Part shown: piece by piece, positions 24,383-32,831 of the stretch
Position numbering within the stretch: the stretch's first letter is position 1
Layout of the letters: each line of letters opens with the position of its first letter
Made by a program: the position numbers and the translations under genes
From: Spirilliplanes yamanashiensis
GTDB lineage: Bacteria > Actinomycetota > Actinomycetes > Mycobacteriales > Micromonosporaceae
Direction: 5' to 3'
Assembly: GCF_016863475.1 (NCBI RefSeq)
Contig: NZ_BOOY01000003.1
Location: 62,001 to 126,000, forward strand
DNA: 64,000 bases
The notes under the pieces: generated by a model
What the model saw: only the letters and a program-made list of their open reading frames with translations
What the model was told of the DNA's origin: nothing
Databases searched by the model: none

Positions 24383-24384
24383 AC

Positions 24385-24411
24385 CTGTCCGGCACCCGGA
24401 CCGCTCCGAAT
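24385..24411 (+). promoter_or_regulatory. SigK-type promoter before the DUF4383 gene
   Basis: CTGTCC (24385-24390), 15 bp, CCGAAT (24406-24411). The -10 is identical to the other two SigK sites; the -35 has two changes from CCATCC. The GGCACCC spacer start is shared with the site at 24902. It lies 47 bp before the DUF4383 start. Confidence 0.7.
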
Positions 24412-24458
24412 TAAGGATGTAAGCCGCCAAACGGGCGTCTGCATCCGGAGGTTCGGTC

Positions 24459-24878
24459 ATGGCCAGTCACACGGGGTCCGGCGTCGTCGCCGGTCACAAG
24501 CTCAACAGCCTCGTGGCCGTGGCCTTCGGCGCCGTCTTCGTGCTCGTCGGCCTCGCGGGGTTCTTCGTCTCGGGTGGACATCACCCGGCTGGCACCGAGG
24601 GCGGCGAGCTGGCCGGCCTCTTCCAGGTGAACGTCCTGCACAACGTCGTCCACCTGGCGGCCGGCGCCGCCATGGTCGCGGCCGCCATCGTGGGCAGCCG
24701 CCAGGCCAAGCGCGCCAACACCGTGATCGGCCTGCTCTACCTGCTGCTCTTCGTGGCCGGGCTGTTCCTCGTCGGGACACCGGCCAATGTCGTCGCGCTC
24801 AATGACGCCGACAACGTGCTGCACCTCGTGCTCGGGCTGGCGCTGACCGCCGCGGGCCTCGGGTTCGACCGGGACTGA
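24459..24878 (+). CDS. DUF4383 integral membrane protein
   Basis: Encodes 139 residues with four hydrophobic segments and the DUF4383 motifs LFQVNVLHNVVHLAAGAAM and NVLHLVLGLALTAAGL. Two His residues in the NxxHxxxH motif and one in the last helix are conserved in the family; the function is unknown. The ATG follows CCGGAGG. Its own SigK-type promoter and location between rskA and the fasciclin gene place it in the SigK regulon. Confidence 0.85.
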   Translation: MASHTGSGVVAGHKLNSLVAVAFGAVFVLVGLAGFFVSGGHHPAGTEGGELAGLFQVNVLHNVVHLAAGAAMVAAAIVGSRQAKRANTVIGLLYLLLFVAGLFLVGTPANVVALNDADNVLHLVLGLALTAAGLGFDRD

Positions 24879-24901
24879 TCGCAGATTTATTCCGGCCGCA
24901 C

Positions 24902-24928
24902 CCATCCGGCACCCAGTTCGCACCGAAT
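24902..24928 (+). promoter_or_regulatory. SigK-type promoter before the fasciclin gene
   Basis: CCATCC (24902-24907), 15 bp, CCGAAT (24923-24928), an exact match in both hexamers and spacer length to the sigK promoter at 22963. It lies 35 bp before the fasciclin lipoprotein start and should drive that gene and the molybdo-enzyme gene. Confidence 0.85.
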
Positions 24929-24962
24929 CACTCCTGTCATCATCGTTCGAGAGGAATGTCCC

Positions 24963-25601
24963 ATGCGTGCCACCAAACTGACGGCCATCGCCGCCGCCAC
25001 GCTCTTCGCCTTCTCCGTCGCCGCCTGCGGTGGCGACGAGGCTGCCGACGACGCCGCCGCCCCGGCCGCGCCCGCCACCTCCATGGCCGCCCCCATGGCC
25101 AGCTCGGCCGCCCCGTCGATGACCGAGCCGTTCGGCGCCGCCTGCTCGGCCGTGCCCACCGACCCGTCGAACGCCGGCAGCTTCCAGGCCATGTCGGCCG
25201 TCCCGGTCGCCACCGCCGCCTCCGGCAACCCGCTGCTGTCCACGCTGGTCACCGCGGTCAAGAAGGCCAACCTGGTCGACGACCTCAACAACGCCCAGGC
25301 GCTGACCGTCTTCGCGCCCGTCAACGACGCGTTCGGCAAGGTGCCGAAGGCCGACCTCGACGCGCTGCTCGCCGACAACGCCGCCCTCACCAAGGTGCTG
25401 ACCTACCACGTCGTGCCGGAGAAGCTCGACCCGATGAGCGTCGGCGGCACCCACAAGACCCTGCAGGGCACCGAGCTCGAGGTGACCGGCAGCGGCACCG
25501 ACTGGAAGGTCAACGGCAACTCCATGGTCGTGTGCGGCAACGTGCAGACCGCCAACGCCACGGTGTACCTGGTCGACACCGTGCTGATGCCGAAGAGCTG
25601 A
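24963..25601 (+). CDS. Fasciclin-domain lipoprotein (MPT83/MPT70-like)
   Basis: Encodes 212 residues. The lipobox FSVAACGG places the lipidated Cys near residue 22, followed by an Ala/Pro/Ser/Met-rich spacer and one fasciclin (FAS1) domain from about residue 70 (LTVFAPVNDAFGKV, LTYHVVPEKL, VYLVDTVLMP). In mycobacteria the SigK regulon contains the fasciclin proteins MPT83 and MPT70, so function by synteny is a surface adhesion or structural lipoprotein. The ATG follows GAGAGGAATG; the stop is one base before the next ATG, indicating coupling. Confidence 0.92.
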   Translation: MRATKLTAIAAATLFAFSVAACGGDEAADDAAAPAAPATSMAAPMASSAAPSMTEPFGAACSAVPTDPSNAGSFQAMSAVPVATAASGNPLLSTLVTAVKKANLVDDLNNAQALTVFAPVNDAFGKVPKADLDALLADNAALTKVLTYHVVPEKLDPMSVGGTHKTLQGTELEVTGSGTDWKVNGNSMVVCGNVQTANATVYLVDTVLMPKS

Positions 25602-25602
25602 C

Positions 25603-27117
25603 ATGACCGACAGCCGCCGGCCCGGCCGCCTCGTCGCGGCCGGGCTCGGCGTCCTCGGCGTGGCTGCCGGGGTCGCCGTCGCCGAACTGGTGGCCGCCTC
25701 CTGGCGGCCCGCCGCCGGGCCCGTCGTCGCCGTCGGCGCCACGGTCATCGACGCCACGCCGACCCCCCTCAAGGAGTTCGCGGTCCGCACCGTCGGTTCC
25801 GCCGACAAGCCGCTGCTGCTCACCGGCATCGCCGTCCTGCTCACCGTCCTCGCGGCGGCCGCCGGGATCCTCGCCCGCCGGCACCGGCGCTACGCCTTGG
25901 CCGCGGGCGCCCTGCTCGGCCTCATCGGCGCTACCGCCGCGGTCACCCGGCCCACCGCGGGCTGGACCGACGCCGTACCGTCGCTCGCCGGCGGCGTGGT
26001 CGCCGCCGGCGCCCTGCTGCTCCTCCTGAACTCCCGCCCCGTCGCCGAGGCCGAGGCGGCGCCTGCCGGGTTCGACCGGCGCGCCTTCCTGGCCGCCGCC
26101 GTGGTCGTCGGCGCCGGCGCGGCCGGCGGCGGCGCGCTGCTGCTCCGGCGGCGCAGCGGCGGGGCGATCACCGCCGCCCGCCAGGCGATCGACCTGCCCG
26201 CCGCGGCCGACGCCGCGCCGCCGCTGCCCAACGGCGTCGGGCCCGGCTTCGTCACCGCCAACGCGGACTTCTACCGCGTCGACACCGCCCTCACGCTGCC
26301 CCGCATCGACGTGGACAGCTGGCGGCTCACCCTCGGCGGCATGGTCGACCAGCCCGCCACGTTCAGCTTCGCCGACCTGCTCGACCGCCCGCTGATCGAG
26401 CGGCACATCACGCTGAACTGCGTGTCCAACGAGGTCGGTGGCCCCTACGTCGGCACCGCGAAGTGGCTCGGCGTGCCGCTCGCGCCGCTGCTGCGCGAGG
26501 CCGGCGTGCGCCCCGGCGCCGACCAGCTCGTCGCCCGCTCCGTCGAGGGCATGAGCATCGGCACGCCCGTCGCCGCCCTGCTCGACGGCCGCGACGCCAT
26601 GCTCGCCGTCGGCATGAACGGCGAGCCCCTGCCGATCACCAACGGCTTCCCCGTGCGCATGCTCACGCCCGGCCTGTACGGCTACGCCGGCTCCTGCAAG
26701 TGGCTCACCGAGCTGGAGCTGACCCGGTTCGCCGACGTCGACGTGTACTGGGTGCAGCGCGGCTGGGCCGCCGACGGGCCCGTCAAGACCGCGTCCCGGA
26801 TCGACCGGCCGCTGCCGTTCGCCCAGCTCACCGCCGGGACCGTGCAGGTCATGGGCGTCGCCTGGGCCCAGACCCGCGGTATCCGGCGGGTCGAGGTGCA
26901 GGTGGACGGCGGCGCGTGGCAGCCCGCCGAGCTGCTGCCGGTGCCGTCCGTCGACACCTGGGTCCAGTGGCGCTTCGCCTGGCAGGCCACCGCCGGCCCG
27001 CACTCGCTGCGGGTGCGCGCCACCGACGCCCGCGACGACACGCAGACCGCCGACCGGGCCACCCCGTTCCCCGACGGCGCCACAGGTTGGCACACCGTCA
27101 CCGTGACGGTCTCCTGA
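25603..27117 (+). CDS. Membrane-anchored sulfite-oxidase-family molybdoenzyme
   Basis: Encodes 504 residues. The N-terminal about 165 residues contain four to five membrane helices, the last preceded by FDRRAF. The molybdopterin domain (about 210-390) includes HITLNCVSNEVGG, where C273 is the expected Mo ligand, and VRMLTPGLYGYAGSCKWL. A C-terminal Ig-like Mo-co dimerisation domain follows (VEVQVDGGAWQPAEL). The active domain should face outside. The substrate is unknown; methionine-sulfoxide-type or sulfite chemistry is possible. It is coupled to the fasciclin gene within the SigK operon. Confidence 0.9.
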   Translation: MTDSRRPGRLVAAGLGVLGVAAGVAVAELVAASWRPAAGPVVAVGATVIDATPTPLKEFAVRTVGSADKPLLLTGIAVLLTVLAAAAGILARRHRRYALAAGALLGLIGATAAVTRPTAGWTDAVPSLAGGVVAAGALLLLLNSRPVAEAEAAPAGFDRRAFLAAAVVVGAGAAGGGALLLRRRSGGAITAARQAIDLPAAADAAPPLPNGVGPGFVTANADFYRVDTALTLPRIDVDSWRLTLGGMVDQPATFSFADLLDRPLIERHITLNCVSNEVGGPYVGTAKWLGVPLAPLLREAGVRPGADQLVARSVEGMSIGTPVAALLDGRDAMLAVGMNGEPLPITNGFPVRMLTPGLYGYAGSCKWLTELELTRFADVDVYWVQRGWAADGPVKTASRIDRPLPFAQLTAGTVQVMGVAWAQTRGIRRVEVQVDGGAWQPAELLPVPSVDTWVQWRFAWQATAGPHSLRVRATDARDDTQTADRATPFPDGATGWHTVTVTVS

Positions 27118-27120
27118 CGC

Positions 27121-27300
27121 CTACGGCACGTCCGGGTTCACCGCGGGGGTGGACTCCGGCGCGCCGCCGGGCTCCTGGAACTCGGGGGAGTCCTCGTCCG
27201 GCCCGCCGCCGGTGATGAACGCCGACACGGTGGTGTCGTCGTCGACGGCGGCCGCCACCTCGGGCGACTCCTCCAGCGGCGGCTGCGGCAGCTCGCTCAT
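27121..27300 (-). CDS. Small acidic hypothetical protein (59 aa)
   Basis: The ATG at 27300 has an excellent ribosome-binding site (GGAGGAATC), which supports a real gene and rules out the longer frame to 27360. The protein is acidic, rich in Pro, Glu, Asp and Gly (MSELPQPPLEESPEV), without a hydrophobic segment or known domain, and is probably disordered. It is convergent with the molybdoenzyme gene, whose stop is 4 bp away. No function can be assigned. Confidence 0.65.
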   Translation of the reverse strand: MSELPQPPLEESPEVAAAVDDDTTVSAFITGGGPDEDSPEFQEPGGAPESTPAVNPDVP

Positions 27301-27626
27301 GATTCCTCCACAGTGGATGGGCGCTACGGTGGGCGTCGTGCGTGCGAAGCAGAGGCCCACCTCTCTACCCGCCCGGCCCGTCAGGCATGCCCGGGCGGCC
27401 GGCCCGCAGACGGCGCTGCGCGATGCGGACAGCCCATGCGCGGAGCGGATCGACGCAGTGTGATCGTTCCCCTACATTTTTGGCAGCGCGTCGGCCGTTC
27501 GTTCATGCAATGGATGGTTACGCGTGTCCGGGCGGTCGCCGGTCTCGGCCCCACCGGACGGCCGGAACGGCGTTGGGCGCTGCAGGCGGCGGGTCCATCG
27601 CACGGGGCATGCAACGAGGTGGCGAC
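27301..27626. other. Intergenic stretch without a recognised gene
   Basis: This 326-bp gap separates two small hypothetical genes on opposite strands. It presumably carries their divergent promoters, but no sigma hexamers, operator or RNA structure could be identified with confidence. The open frames that cross it have no plausible start or family similarity. Confidence 0.5.
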
Positions 27627-27947
27627 ATGAGCGATCTCTCGGACATGGAACGCGACGCACGGCAGGTCGCGCAGGCCCTGGCGAGCCTCAGCGCGTACGT
27701 GCGGCTGCACGGCGACTCCGGCGACGCCGCCCTGCGGATGCTCGCCGCGGAGGGCTCCGACGCGGCGGAACGGGTGCTCAGCTACCTGCGCGAGCTGCGC
27801 GGCTCCGGCGACGGCGAGGCCACCGCGTACCCCCAGCGCCTCGGCCCGTGGCGCGACTGGTGCCCGCCGCGCGGCCACGTCCTCGACAGCGTCGCGGCCC
27901 CCCAGCCGGCGGTCGCGAAGCGCCTGCGCGGCGACCCCGGCGAGTGA
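27627..27947 (+). CDS. Hypothetical protein (106 aa)
   Basis: ATG 27627 follows GAGGTGG; an in-frame ATG at 27609 is less likely. The N-terminal 60 residues look helical (MERDARQVAQALASLSAYV, AALRMLAAEGSDAAERVL), and the C-terminus holds a WRDWCPPRG segment. No family is recognised. It lies 24 bp before the convergent AraC-type gene. Confidence 0.6.
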   Translation: MSDLSDMERDARQVAQALASLSAYVRLHGDSGDAALRMLAAEGSDAAERVLSYLRELRGSGDGEATAYPQRLGPWRDWCPPRGHVLDSVAAPQPAVAKRLRGDPGE

Positions 27948-27971
27948 CCCGGCGGCGCTCCCGCCTGCGGC

Positions 27972-28979
27972 TCAGCGGTCGGCGCGCAGCGACGCCGACG
28001 GGTGCACGCCGTACCGCACCCGGTAGGCCTGCGCGAACCGGCCCAGGTGCGTGAACCCCCAGCGGTGCGCGATCGCGGCGACCGTCGTGCACTGCGGGTC
28101 GGCGTGCAGCAGCGCCTCGTGGCTGCGGGCCAGCCGGACCTGCTGCAGGTAGCTCATCGGCGTCGCGCCCAGGTGCCGCCGGAACCCCTCCTGCAGCGAC
28201 CGCACGCTCATCCCGCCCAGCTCCGCCAGCTCCCGCACCGTGAACGGCCGGTGCGGCTCCGCCTGGATCGCGTCCGCCACCCGCCGGATCGCCCGCGGCG
28301 GACCCGGCCGCACCGGGCGCGCCAGCGCGTCGGAGTACCGGTGCGGCACCGCCATCAGCAGCCCGGTGAGCACGCTGCGCCACAGCCGGTCCGCGATCAG
28401 CGGCTGGTAGATCAGCCCCGTGCCGTCCTGGCCCTCGTCGCGCAGCAGGCGCATCAGCTGCGCCCAGGTGCGCCCGGGCCCGCTCGACACGTCCATCGCC
28501 GCCGCCAGGTCGATCGTGCCCTGCACCCGCCGTTCGATCAGGGCCTCCAGCTCGTCCTCCAGAGCCCCCTGCTCGATCTTGACGTCGAGCTCGCTCATCC
28601 CGGCGGTGTGCAACGACTCCACCGGGTGCCCCGCCCGGAACACCGCCGCCGAGCGCGCCGGCAACGCCACCACCGACGTGTCGCTGTGCCGCGTCCACAA
28701 CTCGCCGGCCAGCGGCAACGTCACGTGGTACCCCGCCACCGCCTCCGCGTCGAGCCGCGTCTCCGGCCCGAACGACAGCTGCCCCACGGTCAGCGGCCCC
28801 AGCCGCAGCACGCTGCTCGACATCCGGCACGGCCCCGCGTCCTCCGCCACGCCGATCTCCACCGGCGAGTAGAACCGCCGCAACATCTCGCTCGCCCGCG
28901 TGGCGTCGAGGTCCGCGAATCGGTGAAACGAGGGCTCCGCGCCGGCGACAGGACCCACGCGTGTTGTGCCGTCACGCAT
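27972..28979 (-). CDS. AraC-family transcriptional regulator
   Basis: Encodes 335 residues from ATG 28979; there is no clear ribosome-binding site, so a later start is possible. The N-terminal about 200 residues form an AraC-binding-like sensor (VTLPLAGELWTRH, VFRAGHPVES). The C-terminal double helix-turn-helix is canonical (ELAELGGMSVRSLQEGFRRH and AIAHRWGFTHLGRFAQAYR). It is divergent from the STAS gene at 29237; no obvious target enzyme genes adjoin it. Confidence 0.88.
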   Translation of the reverse strand: MRDGTTRVGPVAGAEPSFHRFADLDATRASEMLRRFYSPVEIGVAEDAGPCRMSSSVLRLGPLTVGQLSFGPETRLDAEAVAGYHVTLPLAGELWTRHSDTSVVALPARSAAVFRAGHPVESLHTAGMSELDVKIEQGALEDELEALIERRVQGTIDLAAAMDVSSGPGRTWAQLMRLLRDEGQDGTGLIYQPLIADRLWRSVLTGLLMAVPHRYSDALARPVRPGPPRAIRRVADAIQAEPHRPFTVRELAELGGMSVRSLQEGFRRHLGATPMSYLQQVRLARSHEALLHADPQCTTVAAIAHRWGFTHLGRFAQAYRVRYGVHPSASLRADR

Positions 28980-29236
28980 ACGGGGAGTATTTTGCTTCGC
29001 ACAGGACGTCGTCAACGTTTGTGGCACGAACTGACCGATAAGGCACAAGCGACGCGGATCGTCCAGCCTGGTGTCAGCCGCTCGGTTGGCGTAACTTGCT
29101 GACAAGCGGTAGTTGTATGGACGCGGTTACTGTCCGGCGCCCCTTCCGGCGTCACAGGCGCACCCCCACCGGGGCCGCGCAGTCCCCCCGCGGCTCGGTT
29201 CGGCGCCCTTCGGGCGGCGCCAGGAAGAGGGCAGTC

Positions 29237-29590
29237 GTGTATCTGCCGACCACCACGCGCCAACTGGCCGACGGCACCGTCGAGATCGCCCCGAGCGGCG
29301 AGATCGACCTGGACAACGCGCACGTGATGCGGGACGCGGTGAACGACGTCCTCACCCGCAGCACGCCACCGCGCATCAGCCTCGACCTGCAGCGCGTCAT
29401 GCTGATCGACAGCATCGGCATCGGCATCCTGGTGGCCTGCTTCCACACGGCGGCGGCAAGCGGCGTGAAACTGGCCGTCACCCACCCCAGCCCCACGGTC
29501 TACCGCCAGCTCTGGGTCAGCGGCCTGGTAGGCCTCCTCGGCTGCGCCGAACCCCCCACCCCGTACACATCGGTAGCCCTCCGCGACTGA
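29237..29590 (+). CDS. STAS-domain anti-sigma-factor antagonist
   Basis: Encodes 117 residues from GTG 29237 behind AGGAAGAGGG. It is a single STAS domain: EIAPSGEIDLDNAHVM, then VMLIDSIGIGILV, where the Ser before IGIG is the expected phosphorylation site. Proteins of this type bind and neutralise RsbW/SpoIIAB-like anti-sigma kinases. No kinase or sigma gene adjoins it. It is followed by a gene-poor repeat region. Confidence 0.85.
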   Translation: MYLPTTTRQLADGTVEIAPSGEIDLDNAHVMRDAVNDVLTRSTPPRISLDLQRVMLIDSIGIGILVACFHTAAASGVKLAVTHPSPTVYRQLWVSGLVGLLGCAEPPTPYTSVALRD

Positions 29591-29678
29591 CACCACCCGC
29601 CGGCCGCCGACTGACCAGCCGGCCACGCGAAGGTGTGCAAGGAGCGTGGCGACGCAGCCCACGAGCCGCCCGCGAGTC

Positions 29679-29773
29679 GGTTTTGCCGCGTTCGTGCCGG
29701 GAGCCTGAGGAGACGGCGGCGCAGCCGCTCGTCCCCGGAAGGCTCCCGGCACGAACACCAAGGCGGCAAAACC
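29679..29773. repeat. Long imperfect inverted repeat (about 95 nt) in a gene-poor region
   Basis: Left arm 29679-29706 begins GGTTTTGCCGC and ends GTTCGTGCCGGGAGCCT-like; right arm 29740-29773 is its inverse with a 6-base insertion (CACCAA) that interrupts the stem. Between them, GACGGCGGC and GCCGCTCGTC nearly pair, extending the hairpin. It follows the STAS gene by 88 bp and could end its transcript, but the arm length is more typical of a dispersed or mobile-like repeat. Copies elsewhere in the genome cannot be checked here. Confidence 0.7.
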
Positions 29774-29823
29774 CCGCCGTAGCGAAGCGAAGGCCAGAGA
29801 CTCAGCAGCGCAAAGGTCAAACC

Positions 29824-30123
29824 CCAGCCAAGGTGGGTTGTGGGACGGTCTGGGCGCGGCCACGTGGGGTTGTGGGGTGTTCTTGCTCGGCCACCTCGGG
29901 TTGTGGGGTGGTCTCAGCTCGGCCACGTCGGTTGTGGGGGCCTAAGCTCGGCGACCTGGGTCGTGGGGTCTCGGCTCGGCCACCTGGGGTTGGGGGGCCT
30001 CGGCTCGGCCACCTGAGGGGTTCGGGGTGGTCCCAGCTTGACCACGGGGGTTGTGGGGTGGTCGGGCCACCTGGGTCGGCGTGGGTCTCGCTTGGCCACG
30101 TCGGGTGGGGAGGGGTCGTAGCT
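29824..30123. repeat. Degenerate G-rich tandem repeat, about ten units of 24-33 bp
   Basis: The plus strand repeats a unit of the form CGGCCACCTGGGGTTGTGGGG followed by a variable tail such as TGGTCTCAGCT. About ten copies can be read from 29824, with substitutions and length changes in each, for example starts near 29858, 29889, 29921, 29950 and 29978. Because G runs occur on one strand only, the reverse strand stays open as a Pro/Arg/Trp-rich frame (HNPRWPS-like), which I regard as a by-product and not a gene. Confidence 0.75.
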
Positions 30124-30729
30124 GTCACCCCCGGCCGTGGCAGCTGTAGCTCCGACACCCGCGGAGGTCGTGGCGCTGCCATTCCGGGTTCAGGGATGGC
30201 ACGGCTCAGCAGGCTGTGGTGACGGGCTGTGCCGTAGTCCAGCCGCTCAGGGTTCCGGGCCGCGTGGCCCCGCCACCAGGTCCCGGGTGGTAGTGGCTCG
30301 GCCACGAGAAGTAGCGGGTTGCGTGGTCAGATGGCAGGCGGAGCTGCGCGGGAACCGGCCGAGGAGGTCCCGCCCGCACCAAGAGGCAGCCCGATACACC
30401 CCCATCGCTGACCGAAAGTGCCAACCTCCACCCCGCCGGTGATGTCCGGAGTCCCCGCACTCCGTCACTACGGACATCCCACCCCGACCGACCACCGCGA
30501 CCCGGGAAACCGCCGGCCCGGCGCAGGGAAACAAGCACTGACCAGCCCGGACCCCGCCCACGGAACACCACTGACCACGACAACCCGGCAAGAAAATCGG
30601 GCCGGCTTTGAAACCTGAAGACTCGGCCGAATGGCAGAGGAGGGACCGTCGTTCGGCAGACGCGCGGGGGTGCGTGTGCTTGCCACACTCAGCGCCGTGA
30701 TCGACAGCGGTGGCGGGGGACGGGGCGGC
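30124..30729. other. Gene-poor stretch with a nested hairpin at 30441-30478
   Basis: About 600 bp with no convincing coding sequence; codon-position GC bias is lost compared with flanking genes. A nested hairpin is present: GATGTCCG (30441-30448) pairs with CGGACATC (30471-30478), and GGAGT with ACTCC inside. The promoter of the downstream PLP-enzyme gene should lie near 30600-30720 but was not identified. Long frames crossing this region on both strands look spurious. Confidence 0.5.
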
Positions 30730-31719
30730 ATGGGGGCGATGGTGGCCGGTGTGCCGACCCGGGACGACGTGGAGCGGGCCGGGGTCTGGCTGGCGGGGCG
30801 GGTGGTGCGGACGCCGGTTCTGCGGTCGCCGGTGATCGATGCGGCGGCGGGGGTGCCGGTGCTGTTGAAGGCCGAGAGTCTGCAGCGCAGCGGCTCGTAC
30901 AAGGTGCGCGGGGCGTTGCGGGCGGTGAGCCGGGTCGCCGAGGGCGGTGCGCATCCGGGGGTGGTGTGCCAGAGCACCGGCAACCATGCGCTGGCGGTGG
31001 CGATGGCGGCCCGGGATCACGGGCTGGGGGCCACGGTGGTGCTGCCGGCGGATGCGCCGGCGGGCAAGGTGGCGAAGGCGCGGGAGTACGGGGCCCGGGT
31101 GGTGCTGGGGGGCGCCACCGCCGAGGAGCGGCACGTTGTCGTCGACGAGGTGCGGGACCGGCTGGGGTATGCGGTCGTGGACGCGTACGACCATCCGGAC
31201 GTGGTGGCCGGGCAGGGCACGGCGAGTCTGGAGTTGCTGGCGGACGCGGACGTCGACGCGCTGGTGGTGCCGGTCGGCGGGGGCGGGGGTGTCGCCGGGG
31301 CGTGCCTGGCCGCGGAGGGGCGCGGCGTCGACGTGTACGGGGTGGAGCCGGTCGGGTGTGATTCGCTCGCGCGCAGCCTGGAGGCGGGGCGGCGCACGGT
31401 GGTGGTGCCCGGGGTGACGCTGGCCGACGGGTTGCGGCCGTCGTGTGTGGGGCGGTTGCCGTTCGAGGTGGTCCGGGACCGGCTCGCCGGGGTGGTGCGG
31501 GTGGGCGACGACGCCATCGCGGCCGCGTTCCGGATGCTGTTGTTGCACGCCAAGCTGCTCGTGGAGCCGTCGGGCGCGGCCGGTCTGGCCGGTGCGCTGT
31601 CGGTGGCGGCCTCGGGCCGGTACCGCTCGGTCGGCGTGGTGCTGACCGGCGGGAACGTCGAGCCGGGCGTGGTCGCCCGGCTGTTGTCGGGTGTCGACCT
31701 GGAGGTTGCCGCGTCATGA
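30730..31719 (+). CDS. Type II PLP serine/threonine dehydratase or serine racemase
   Basis: Encodes 329 residues from ATG 30730, preceded by a G-rich tract; in-frame ATGs at 30631 and 30739 are alternatives. The PLP Lys lies in SGSYKVRG (K58); QSTGNHALAVAMAA, a GGGGGVAG phosphate-binding loop and EPSGAAGLAGAL near the end are typical of threonine dehydratase/serine racemase. There is no ACT domain, so it is not biosynthetic IlvA. The ATGA overlap with a D-Ala-D-X ligase suggests it supplies a D-amino acid (D-Ser or D-Ala), which is inference. Confidence 0.87.
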   Translation: MGAMVAGVPTRDDVERAGVWLAGRVVRTPVLRSPVIDAAAGVPVLLKAESLQRSGSYKVRGALRAVSRVAEGGAHPGVVCQSTGNHALAVAMAARDHGLGATVVLPADAPAGKVAKAREYGARVVLGGATAEERHVVVDEVRDRLGYAVVDAYDHPDVVAGQGTASLELLADADVDALVVPVGGGGGVAGACLAAEGRGVDVYGVEPVGCDSLARSLEAGRRTVVVPGVTLADGLRPSCVGRLPFEVVRDRLAGVVRVGDDAIAAAFRMLLLHAKLLVEPSGAAGLAGALSVAASGRYRSVGVVLTGGNVEPGVVARLLSGVDLEVAAS

Positions 31720-32831
31720 GAAGGACCCGCGTCGCCGTGCTGTTCGGCGGCCCCTCGGCCGAGCACGACGTTTCGTGCGCCTCTGCGCTCGGGGTGGTGC
31801 GCGCCCTCACGGGGGACGCGTACGAGCCGGTCGCGGTGGGGATCAACCGGGACGGGCGGTTCCGGCTGGTGCCGGGTGACGTGCTGGAGAAGCTGCGCGA
31901 CCAGCCGCCGCCGCCCCGGGCGATCGACGACCGGCTGGAGGTGACCGGCGCGGACGTGGAGCTGCGGGCGGGCGCCGAGCGGGGCCGGGCCGTATTCTGC
32001 GCGCCGGGCAGCGCCGAGGTGCTGGCCGAGGTGGACGTGGTGTTCCCGGTGCTGCACGGCCCGTTCGGGGAGGACGGGGTGATCCAGGGTGTGCTGGAGA
32101 GCGTCGGCGTGCCGTACGTGGGGTGTGGGATCGCCGCGTCGGCGGTGGGTATGGACAAGGTCGCCATGAAGCGCGCGTTCCTCGCCGACGGGGTGCCGGT
32201 CACCCCGCACGTGTGGCTGGACGTGGCGCAGTGGGAGGCCGCGGCGGGGAACGCGGAGCCGCTGGTGGCGGGGCTGGCGCGGCCGCTGTTCGTGAAGCCG
32301 GCCAACATGGGCTCGTCGATCGGCATCTCCCGGGTGGCGGACGGCGACGACCTGGCGGCGGCGCTGGACCTGGCGTTCCGGTACGACTCCGCGGTGATCG
32401 TGGAGCAGGGCGTGACGGGCCGCGAGATCGAGTGCTCGGTGCTGGGCGGGCTGCGCCCGGAGGCGTCCCCGGTGGGGGAGGTGACCGTGGCGAACGGCTG
32501 GTTCGACTACGAGCAGAAGTACTTCGGCGACAGCGACCCGATGATCGTCCCGGCGGTGCTGCCGGAGGACGTGGAGCGGCGGGTGCGGGAGCTGAGCGTG
32601 GCGGCGTTCCGGGCGGTCGGCGGCTGGGGCCTGGCCCGGGTCGACTTCCTGTACGACGAGGCGGCGGGGCGGTTGTACGTCAACGAGCTGAACACGATGC
32701 CGGGGTTCACCGCGCACTCCATGTACCCGAAGGTGTGGGCGGTGGCGGGGCTGGGTTACGTGCAGCTGGTCGACCGGCTGGTGGGGCTGGCGTTCGAGCG
32801 GCAGGAGCTGCGCGCGGGCAGGACCCGGTGA
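31716..32831 (+). CDS. D-alanine-D-alanine ligase family (D-Ala-D-X ligase)
   Basis: Encodes 371 residues. Family motifs: VLFGGPSAEHDVS, VFPVLHGPFGEDG, KPANMGSSIGIS, and VNELNTMPGFTAHSMYPK. The omega-loop reads WFDYEQKYFGDSD; the KY pair is that of D-Ala-D-Ala or D-Ala-D-Ser ligases, not the Phe/His form of D-Ala-D-Lac ligases of the VanA type. It makes a peptidoglycan terminal dipeptide with ATP. Stop and start overlaps tie it to both the racemase-like and dipeptidase genes, unlike a housekeeping ddl. Confidence 0.9.
   Translation: MRRTRVAVLFGGPSAEHDVSCASALGVVRALTGDAYEPVAVGINRDGRFRLVPGDVLEKLRDQPPPPRAIDDRLEVTGADVELRAGAERGRAVFCAPGSAEVLAEVDVVFPVLHGPFGEDGVIQGVLESVGVPYVGCGIAASAVGMDKVAMKRAFLADGVPVTPHVWLDVAQWEAAAGNAEPLVAGLARPLFVKPANMGSSIGISRVADGDDLAAALDLAFRYDSAVIVEQGVTGREIECSVLGGLRPEASPVGEVTVANGWFDYEQKYFGDSDPMIVPAVLPEDVERRVRELSVAAFRAVGGWGLARVDFLYDEAAGRLYVNELNTMPGFTAHSMYPKVWAVAGLGYVQLVDRLVGLAFERQELRAGRTR

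Noticed and set aside
29817-30305. Possible Pro/Trp-rich repeat protein on the minus strand
   Set aside because: It is produced by the G-rich tandem repeat; no ribosome-binding site or codon-position bias, and units vary in length without keeping the frame.
31017-32717. Long minus-strand frames across the PLP and ligase genes
   Set aside because: They are antisense shadows of genes with intact catalytic motifs and stop/start coupling.
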